In this document: positions 1 to 4,378 of the stretch, piece after piece
How the letters are laid out: every line of letters starts with the position of its first letter
Numbering within the stretch: position 1 is the first letter of the stretch
From: Actinomycetota bacterium
GTDB taxonomy: Bacteria; Actinomycetota; Actinomycetes; S36-B12; UBA5976
Length of the DNA: 6,384 nucleotides
Reading direction: 5' to 3'
Assembly (NCBI GenBank): GCA_016870945.1
Contig: VGAH01000053.1
Location: 1 to 6,384 of the forward strand
Position numbers and translations under genes: made by a program
The notes under the pieces: model-generated
What the model was told of the DNA's origin: nothing
Databases searched by the model: none
What the model saw: only the letters and a program-made list of their open reading frames with translations

Positions 1-319
1 TGGTTGCGCCAGGCACGCCAAAAACCTTTGCCATTGCTAAATCGCGGGGTGCAAGTTTGCGTACGTCTGGTGAGTTCGCCAATTGCGCCAACTTGTTTGC
101 TGAGACCCCGACATGTGGCACACCACCCACTACGGCGATGGTGGCTGGAACCGCGCCAGCCTCACGCACGATCGCCTCAAGTTCTTCGGCAACTTCTAGA
201 TTTCTAGGTGAGGGCAAACCGTGCACGATAAGCGTTGATTCCAGCGCAACCACTGGGTCACCCGACCTGATGGCGTGCTCAACTTCTTCGGCAATAACCC
301 AGTTGCTCGTTTGCGACAT
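1..319 (-). CDS. psuG: Pseudouridine-5'-phosphate glycosidase, N-terminal part (cut by left edge)
   Basis: PsuG cleaves the C-C glycosidic bond of pseudouridine 5'-phosphate, giving uracil and ribose 5-phosphate, in the cytoplasm. The frame is open from an ATG at 319-317 to the window edge (106 codons; the C-terminal two thirds are missing). It shows the family signature VVALESTLIVHGLPSPRNLE at residues 23-42, with E27 matching the family's catalytic-site glutamate, then GAVPATIAVVGG at 55-66 and a KLAPRDL stretch whose K88 probably matches a conserved active-site lysine. The later Schiff-base lysine lies outside the window. The ATG directly follows the rdgB stop (TAG-ATG, no gap), and GAGGGG lies 11 bases upstream, so it is the last visible gene of the murI-rph-rdgB operon and is probably translationally coupled. 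The partner kinase gene psuK is not visible. Family assignment is secure; residue equivalences are from memory of the E. coli enzyme. Confidence 0.9.
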   Translation of the reverse strand, partial: MSQTSNWVIAEEVEHAIRSGDPVVALESTLIVHGLPSPRNLEVAEELEAIVREAGAVPATIAVVGGVPHVGVSANKLAQLANSPDVRKLAPRDLAMAKVFGVPGAT

Positions 320-898
320 CTAGTTAAACGCCCCTCGGGCCGCTAGCTCTTTTAGAGCGTGAAAACGGTGACTTAGTGAATCCTTAAGTTCTTCTGACAT
401 CTGGGCAGTAGTTACTTCATGGCCTGTGGGCATAAACACTGGGTCATACCCAAACCCATTCTGGCCCCGCGGTGCGTCAACGATTTCACCGCTAACGCTG
501 CCTTCTGCGCAGAATTCACGACCGTCGGGGTGAACCAAAGCAACTGCACACACAAATCGCGCATCTCGCTTGGCACTGGGGAGCCCACTTAGTTGGTCGA
601 GTAGTAGATCTACGTTTTTCGTGTCACTTGCTTCACGCCCTGCCCATCGGGCTGAGAGCACCCCGGGCAAATCATTAAGTGCCGCCACACAAAGACCAGA
701 GTCATCTGCCAATGCTGGTTCGCCAAACTCGCGTGCATAAGCGCGAGCCTTAAGCAAGGCATTACCGACGAAGGTGCTCTCAGTCTCAGCAACTTCTAGC
801 TGACGTGGAGCTGCTTGCACGTCGGCCGTGACCCCTAGCACCGACAAAATGCGGCGAATCTCAGCCACTTTGTGCGCGTTCGAAGTCGCTAAATAGAT
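320..898 (-). CDS. rdgB: Non-canonical purine NTP pyrophosphatase (RdgB/HAM1); start codon not canonical
   Basis: This enzyme hydrolyses ITP, dITP and XTP to monophosphates plus pyrophosphate, keeping deaminated purines out of DNA and RNA. Seen in the translation: the N-terminal ATSNAHK substrate-binding motif (residues 4-10), ETESTFVGNALLKA, LADDSGL with the conserved Asp pair (D65/D66), GQNGFGYDPVF and SHRFHAL. Numbering from an ATC codon at 898-896 gives 192 residues, normal for the family. The first canonical start is GTG at 868-866 (182 residues), but it would delete the TxNxxK motif, so it is unlikely to give a normal enzyme. Upstream, the frame is open to a TAG inside rph and has no ATG, GTG, TTG or CTG. 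The likely ancestral start is at 904-902, now GTA. The gene follows rph with its frame overlapping the rph stop, and abuts psuG. Function is certain; the start is not. Confidence 0.93.
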   Translation of the reverse strand: MYLATSNAHKVAEIRRILSVLGVTADVQAAPRQLEVAETESTFVGNALLKARAYAREFGEPALADDSGLCVAALNDLPGVLSARWAGREASDTKNVDLLLDQLSGLPSAKRDARFVCAVALVHPDGREFCAEGSVSGEIVDAPRGQNGFGYDPVFMPTGHEVTTAQMSEELKDSLSHRFHALKELAARGAFN

Positions 899-900
899 GG

Positions 901-1668
901 TTACGCCGAAGCACCCTTCGAACCGCTGGAGCTCACACCGTTGTTCGAGCTAAGCGCTGCGACTTGCATCTTGGCTAGATCAGCACAGCCTTTTGATGCA
1001 AGTGCTAAAAGTCGCTCAAGTTGTTGGTGATCAAACGGCTCACCCTCTGCAGTGCCCTGCACTTCTACGAAGCGGCCGTTACCAGTCATGACGACATTCA
1101 TGTCGGTCTCTGCCACTGAGTCATCGTCATAGTGCAAATCAAGTCGCTCTTGGCCAGCAACCACACCAACACTTACCGCGGCAACCGAATCAGTCAGGAC
1201 GGGGGCTGTGGCCAAAACCAAACCACTTTGTTTCGCCCAAGAAATCGCATCTGCCAGAGCCACGTAAGCCCCGGTAATGGCAGCGGTGCGGGTGCCCCCG
1301 TCCGCCTGTAAAACATCGCAATCAACGGTGACTGAGATTTCACCGAGTGCCTTTGCATCAATGATTGCTCGCATGCTGCGGCCAACTAAGCGCGATATCT
1401 CTTGCGTTCGCCCACCGGGGCGACCCTTTATTGACTCGCGATCTGAGCGCGTGTTGGTAGCCCTTGGCAACATCGCATATTCAGCTGTAACCCAACCCAA
1501 ACCGGAATCTTTTCTAAACCGGGGCACCCCTTCGCTGACAGAGGCAGCACAAAGAACTCGCGTGCGTCCGAATTCGACCAAGCATGAGCCTTCGGCTTGC
1601 TCAAGCCATCCCCGGTGAAAAGAAATTGGGCGCAACTGATCGTTTGCTCGCCCGTCTGACCTACTCAC
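901..1668 (-). CDS. rph: Ribonuclease PH
   Basis: RNase PH is a phosphate-dependent 3'-to-5' exoribonuclease that trims tRNA 3' ends, acting as a cytoplasmic hexamer. The 255-residue product has the usual family length and motifs: RSDGRANDQLRP at the N-terminus, GWVTAEYAMLPRAT (58-71), GGRTQEISRLVGRSMRA (85-101), DCDVLQADGGTRTAAITGAY (116-135) and GNGRFVEVQGTAEGEPF (196-212). R87 and R127 match the conserved phosphate-binding arginines. The start is a GTG at 1668-1666; it gives exactly the family's N-terminus, but no strong Shine-Dalgarno is visible, so translation may rely on coupling to murI, whose stop lies 16 bases upstream. The C-terminus ends in a Ser/Gly/Ala-rich tail from about residue 241 that looks unstructured. 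The stop is TAA at 903-901, overlapping the rdgB frame. Confidence 0.97.
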   Translation of the reverse strand: MSRSDGRANDQLRPISFHRGWLEQAEGSCLVEFGRTRVLCAASVSEGVPRFRKDSGLGWVTAEYAMLPRATNTRSDRESIKGRPGGRTQEISRLVGRSMRAIIDAKALGEISVTVDCDVLQADGGTRTAAITGAYVALADAISWAKQSGLVLATAPVLTDSVAAVSVGVVAGQERLDLHYDDDSVAETDMNVVMTGNGRFVEVQGTAEGEPFDHQQLERLLALASKGCADLAKMQVAALSSNNGVSSSGSKGASA

Positions 1669-1684
1669 TTAAGAATTCGCCGAC

Positions 1685-2488
1685 TCACGTGTGAACCTTA
1701 ATTTGCTCGACGGTCTGCACTTCAGGGCCTAAAAACCGCCTGGCCAAAACACCAAATGACGAAGTCTCACCGGTGGCCAAAAACTCACGTGTAACCAAAC
1801 CCCCACTTTGGTTCAAGAGCCCTTGATCTGTCAGCAGCTGGTAGAGATCGCGGGCAGTTTCGTCGGCACTAGAAATCAATGTCACGTCTTCACCCATTAC
1901 ATAAGAAATTAGCCCCGTCAACAACGGGTAATGCGTGCAACCTAAAACCAAAGTGTCGACCCCGTTAGCCTTCAGAGGCGCCAAGTAATCGCCTGCGATC
2001 TCAAGTGCCCCACCCCCGGACGTAACACCTGATTCGACTAACGCAACGAACTTCGGACAAGCAACTGCAAATACCCCCACATCACCAGCTACTTGAAACA
2101 GATCTTGATAGACCCCGCTACCGATGGTGGCTTGGGTCCCAATTACGCCCACCTTTTTATTTCTAGTCGCACGCACCGCACGCCTAACTGCCGGGCCAAT
2201 CACCTCGATCACAGGCACTTGGTATCTCTCACGCGCGTCCTGCAAAGTCGCGGCACTAGCTGAGTTACAAGCGATAACCAACGCCTTAACACCTCGGGCC
2301 ACTAGGGAGTCCATTACGGCCAATGCGTGTTCTCGAACTTGAGCGATTGGTTTCGGGCCGTAGGGGCCATTGGCGGTGTCACCGACGTAAACGATCGACT
2401 CGTTTGGCAACAGGTCGATTACCGCTCGGGCAACCGTTAGGCCACCGACACCTGAATCAAGAATCCCAACAGGTGCCGTCGCGTTCAC
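1685..2488 (-). CDS. murI: Glutamate racemase
   Basis: MurI converts L-glutamate to D-glutamate for peptidoglycan precursor synthesis, in the cytoplasm and without a cofactor. With the start chosen here the protein has 267 residues, typical for the family. Visible motifs are GILDSGVGGLTV (8-19, D11 and S12 in the active site), YVGDTANGPYGPK (34-46), VIACNSASAA with catalytic C74, and LGCTHYPLL with catalytic C184 and H186. The frame is open upstream to a GTG at 2599, but those 37 extra residues do not resemble the family. Tandem GTG codons at 2491 and 2488 follow GGAAGGGAA (2503-2495); the second has better spacing and gives MNATAPVGILDSG, a normal MurI start. This is the first gene of the murI-rph-rdgB-psuG operon and diverges from the rhodopsin gene. 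Confidence 0.96.
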   Translation of the reverse strand: MNATAPVGILDSGVGGLTVARAVIDLLPNESIVYVGDTANGPYGPKPIAQVREHALAVMDSLVARGVKALVIACNSASAATLQDARERYQVPVIEVIGPAVRRAVRATRNKKVGVIGTQATIGSGVYQDLFQVAGDVGVFAVACPKFVALVESGVTSGGGALEIAGDYLAPLKANGVDTLVLGCTHYPLLTGLISYVMGEDVTLISSADETARDLYQLLTDQGLLNQSGGLVTREFLATGETSSFGVLARRFLGPEVQTVEQIKVHT

Positions 2489-2494
2489 CACATA

Positions 2495-2503
2495 TTCCCT
2501 TCC
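2495..2503 (-). promoter_or_regulatory. Shine-Dalgarno that decides the murI start
   Basis: On the minus strand GGAAGGGAA lies 3 bases before the GTG at 2491 and 6 bases before the GTG at 2488. It supports a murI start here rather than at the far upstream GTG at 2599. The second GTG fits the usual spacing better, but the two cannot be separated by sequence alone. Confidence 0.6.
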
Positions 2504-2535
2504 AAGGCCGAAACTCCCCGTCCAATCTGATACCA

Positions 2536-2564
2536 GTGATACGAAAGTGAGAAAAGTGCCGCAA
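2536..2564 (-). promoter_or_regulatory. Possible murI operon promoter
   Basis: Read on the minus strand, TTGCGG (2564-2559) and TATCAC (2541-2536) are 17 bases apart. They match the vegetative -35 and -10 consensus at 3 of 6 and 4 of 6 positions. This would place a transcript start near 2529 and a leader of about 40 bases before the murI Shine-Dalgarno and GTG. A TATCAG a few bases downstream is an alternative -10. This is a weak match by eye, supported mainly by its position upstream of the first operon gene. Confidence 0.35.
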
Positions 2565-2567
2565 AGT
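2544..2567 (+). repeat. Three helically spaced AAAGT direct repeats
   Basis: AAAGT occurs at 2544-2548, 2553-2557 and 2563-2567, with start-to-start distances of 9 and 10 bases, about one DNA turn each. The set lies upstream of the rhodopsin -35 and inside the putative murI promoter. It could be a regulator site serving both divergent genes, but a 5-mer repeated three times in A-rich DNA may be chance. Confidence 0.35.
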
Positions 2568-2592
2568 AACGGCGCGTCACCGACCCCGGGGG

Positions 2593-2621
2593 TTGGCACT
2601 TTTTTCTAACGAGAGCATTAT
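2593..2621 (+). promoter_or_regulatory. Probable vegetative-type promoter of the rhodopsin gene
   Basis: TTGGCA (2593-2598, 5 of 6 to TTGACA) and CATTAT (2616-2621, 4 of 6 to TATAAT) are separated by an ideal 17 bases. Transcription would start near 2628 and give a leader of about 53 bases. It is the best plus-strand promoter match in this intergenic region and drives a single gene. The T-rich run 2600-2605 lies in the spacer. Confidence 0.6.
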
Positions 2622-2640
2622 TCAGCCAACGATCAGGTCA

Positions 2641-2664
2641 GCGGGCCGCGCCCGCCGTGGCCCG
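2641..2664 (+). promoter_or_regulatory. GC-rich alternative hairpins in the rhodopsin mRNA leader
   Basis: Two mutually exclusive stems share the same left arm. GCGGGC (2641-2646) can pair with GCCCGC (2650-2655) across a 3-base loop, or CGGGCC (2642-2647) can pair with GGCCCG (2659-2664) across an 11-base loop. The structure ends 6 bases before the strong Shine-Dalgarno. It may modulate translation or mRNA stability, but no known riboswitch class is recognised. Confidence 0.4.
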
Positions 2665-2670
2665 ACAAAC

Positions 2671-2677
2671 AGGAGGT
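2671..2677 (+). promoter_or_regulatory. Strong Shine-Dalgarno fixing the rhodopsin start
   Basis: AGGAGGT lies 3 bases before the ATG at 2681 and is an almost complete anti-Shine-Dalgarno match, the strongest in the window. It argues for the ATG at 2681 over the in-frame GTG at 2657, since that longer reading would place the site inside the coding region. It also fits high expression of a membrane pump. Confidence 0.8.
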
Positions 2678-2680
2678 GGA

Positions 2681-3490
2681 ATGCCAGGAGTAACCAGCCT
2701 GACATATCTGCAATTCCAAGCTACGTACAACATTTTGTCGTTCGCACTCGCGGCGATGATTTTCACCGCGTTGTACTTGCTTGTCTCGCAAGGTCGAGTG
2801 CTTCCGCGCTACCGAAACGCGTTGGTTGTCTCGGCAACGGTTTGCGGTATCGCCGCTTACCACTACTGGCGAATCTTTGATTCATTTAGCGATGCCTACG
2901 TCGCTAGCGCCGGCAGCCCCGACGACCCCGCTTCATGGGTTTACAACCTAGAAGTTGGCGTCGGCTTCAACGAGGGTTACCGATACGTCGACTGGTTGCT
3001 CACCGTGCCATTGCTTTTGGTTGAGACCATCGCCGTGCTCGCTCTCGGTCGCGTTGCTCAAAAGGCATTGCTCACGCGTTTGATCCCAGCGTCGGCTTTG
3101 ATGATCATCTTGGGTTACCCGGGTGAAATCAGCACCGACATGACCACCCGTTTGGTCTGGGGCACGCTCTCGACCATTCCGTTCATCTACATCCTCTACG
3201 TGCTCTTCGTCGAGCTCAGCAAGTCGCTCGCAAGGCAGCCGAAGGATGTACGTGCCACGGTTGGTCGCCTGCGCCTGTTGCTGTTAGCAACGTGGGGCGT
3301 TTACCCGATTTCTTACCTCTTCCCGGTATTCGGGCTCGAGGACGGAAACTCATTTATGTGGCGGCAAATCGGATACTCGATTGCCGACGTACTGGCGAAG
3401 TGTCTCTACGGCTTGGTGATCTACAAGATCGCAAGGCTAAAGAGCTTCGCCGACAGTTCTGCCTTTGCTAAAGAAGAGGGCATGAACTAA
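2681..3490 (+). CDS. actR: Actinorhodopsin-type light-driven proton pump
   Basis: This is a seven-helix retinal protein of the xanthorhodopsin/actinorhodopsin group, 269 residues, expected to pump protons out of the cell in light. Helices lie roughly at 14-36, 46-66, 99-122, 130-148, 157-178, 195-217 and 228-252. Helix C reads RYVDWLLTVPLLLVE: D104 is the proton acceptor, T108 and E115 complete the DTE pump motif, and L112 aligns with the proteorhodopsin position where Leu gives green absorption. H61 matches the His that pairs with the acceptor. D236 and K240 are the second counterion and the retinal Schiff-base lysine. G161 in LVWGTLST aligns with bacteriorhodopsin Trp138, which is glycine in carotenoid-antenna rhodopsins. 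Seventeen of 18 Tyr codons are TAC, consistent with high expression. No retinal or carotenoid genes are adjacent. The gene stands alone with its own promoter and terminator. Confidence 0.96.
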   Translation: MPGVTSLTYLQFQATYNILSFALAAMIFTALYLLVSQGRVLPRYRNALVVSATVCGIAAYHYWRIFDSFSDAYVASAGSPDDPASWVYNLEVGVGFNEGYRYVDWLLTVPLLLVETIAVLALGRVAQKALLTRLIPASALMIILGYPGEISTDMTTRLVWGTLSTIPFIYILYVLFVELSKSLARQPKDVRATVGRLRLLLLATWGVYPISYLFPVFGLEDGNSFMWRQIGYSIADVLAKCLYGLVIYKIARLKSFADSSAFAKEEGMN

Positions 3491-3506
3491 CTGAACTGAT
3501 CGTTCG

Positions 3507-3550
3507 ATCGGCGGCGGGTGCTTGGTAAAAGCATTCGCCGCCGATTTTTT
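3507..3550 (+). terminator. Strong intrinsic terminator after the rhodopsin gene
   Basis: A 17-base-pair stem (3507-3523 with 3529-3545, containing two G-U pairs), a GGTAA loop and six T residues at 3545-3550 follow the rhodopsin stop by 16 bases. The T tract overlaps the stop codon of the converging DUF2017 gene (3549-3551). On the minus strand the same hairpin lacks a following T run, so it should stop the convergent operon less well. Confidence 0.93.
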
Positions 3551-4076
3551 AACTTTGAATGGCCTCGATCACAGAACCTTGTAACCAAGTGAGCCAGTCA
3601 TAAACTGATTGCTCTGGCGATTCACTCTTAAGAGAGTCATCGTGAGTCGCATCAAATAAACCGAGCTTTGCACCCAGAGCCACCCGCAAGTCTGCTAAAG
3701 ACATCGCCCAAGCTTCAGCTTGCTCACGAGTAAGCGTTATCTCGTCGTCATCTGCACGCAAAATCGAAACCATCGCTTTAGCCCGTGAGATCTTGCCTAC
3801 CCGTAGGTCGCGTTCGGTGTAGCGACGAAACTCGTTGGCCTTCTCAGGGTCAAAGCGATAAGCATTAGGCAAAAGTCTTTTTAGGACGGGGTCGGTCGGT
3901 TCTGGGGTCTCGGTGCCTATCCCGACTTCTTGTGCCAGCGGGTCAAGGTGTTCTTCATCTTCAGGGGTCAGTAGCTGAGTTAATTGATTAAGTAGTTCGA
4001 CGAGCACGATTTTTTCGGTTGGTTCGAGCACGCCAACGACTTGGCCTTCACTGGTTAGTTCAAAAGGCTCTGCCAC
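3549..4076 (-). CDS. DUF2017 family protein
   Basis: This 175-residue cytoplasmic protein has no signal peptide or membrane segment and looks helical and acidic. It resembles the actinobacterial DUF2017 family, which is habitually encoded just after clpS; the function is unknown to me. Visible features are an N-terminal EPFELTSEGQ stretch, an LVELLNQLTQLL helix (27-38), an acidic Pro-rich middle, then LPNAYRFDPEKANEFRRYTE (69-88) and an AWAMSLADLRVALGAKLGL helix region near 122-140. The start is GTG at 4076, with GAAGG 5 bases upstream and the clpS stop 11 bases upstream, so the two are surely co-transcribed. The family assignment rests on recognisable sequence style plus the clpS neighbour. 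A link to the Clp pathway is only a guess from gene order. Confidence 0.85.
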   Translation of the reverse strand: MAEPFELTSEGQVVGVLEPTEKIVLVELLNQLTQLLTPEDEEHLDPLAQEVGIGTETPEPTDPVLKRLLPNAYRFDPEKANEFRRYTERDLRVGKISRAKAMVSILRADDDEITLTREQAEAWAMSLADLRVALGAKLGLFDATHDDSLKSESPEQSVYDWLTWLQGSVIEAIQS

Positions 4077-4087
4077 CTAAACCTTCG

Positions 4088-4378
4088 TCACATCTCTTTT
4101 TCTAGGGTGGCCCAAAGACCATAAGAATGCATTGCAGTTACGTCTCTTTCCATCTCTTCGCGGGTTCCGGAATTGACGACTGCCTGACCCAAGGTGTGTA
4201 CGTCCATCATCAATTTGGTGGCCTTTTCTTGCGGGTAGCCGAAGTAAGTCATGAACACGTAGGTGACGTAAGACATCAGGTTCACCGGGTCGTTCCAAAC
4301 TATGCAGATCCAGGGTTTGTCAGTGAACTTGCCCTCTTCGACGATCGGTTCGACCACTTCGATAGGGGCAGCTACCAA
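4088..4378 (-). CDS. clpS: ATP-dependent Clp protease adaptor ClpS
   Basis: ClpS delivers substrates with N-terminal degrons to the ClpAP/ClpCP protease. The 96-residue product has an unstructured N-terminus of about 20 residues and then the ClpS fold: PWICIVWNDPVNLMSYV (22-38), with N29 and D30 of the degron-binding site, FGYPQEKATKLMMDVHTLGQ (46-65) with binding-site H61, and a C-terminal MHSYGLWATLEKE. The WNDPV form replaces the NDD seen in enterobacteria and is usual in actinobacteria. No ATG or GTG fits; TTG at 4378 is used, preceded 4 bases upstream by GGTGA (4387-4383). The start overlaps the end of the upstream GH18 gene by 7 bases, suggesting coupled translation. DUF2017 follows 11 bases after the stop. 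Confidence 0.95.
   Translation of the reverse strand: MVAAPIEVVEPIVEEGKFTDKPWICIVWNDPVNLMSYVTYVFMTYFGYPQEKATKLMMDVHTLGQAVVNSGTREEMERDVTAMHSYGLWATLEKEM

Noticed and set aside
57..323. Plus-strand open frame of 88 codons at the left edge
   Set aside because: It is antisense to psuG, whose conserved motifs are clear; the plus-strand protein resembles nothing and has no ribosome site.
346..358. Small hairpin GCTCT/AGAGC near the rdgB 3' end
   Set aside because: It has five base pairs, lies within coding sequence and has no T run; it is too short to call a terminator.
1277..1618. Plus-strand open frame of 113 codons
   Set aside because: It is a shadow of rph, which is fully conserved on the other strand.
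2489..2599. N-terminal extension of MurI to a GTG at 2599
   Set aside because: The extra 37 residues do not resemble glutamate racemases, and a good Shine-Dalgarno precedes the tandem GTGs at 2491/2488.
2586..2605. Hairpin plus T run resembling a plus-strand terminator
   Set aside because: CCGACC/GGTTGG with a short loop precedes six Ts, but no plus-strand gene lies upstream and it overlaps the rhodopsin -35; a chance feature is more likely.
2657..2680. Upstream GTG start for the rhodopsin
   Set aside because: It would place the AGGAGGT ribosome site inside the coding region and adds residues not expected in the family; ATG 2681 fits better.
2593..2880. Plus-strand frame overlapping the rhodopsin start
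   Set aside because: It is out of frame with the rhodopsin, lacks a ribosome site and has no recognisable content.
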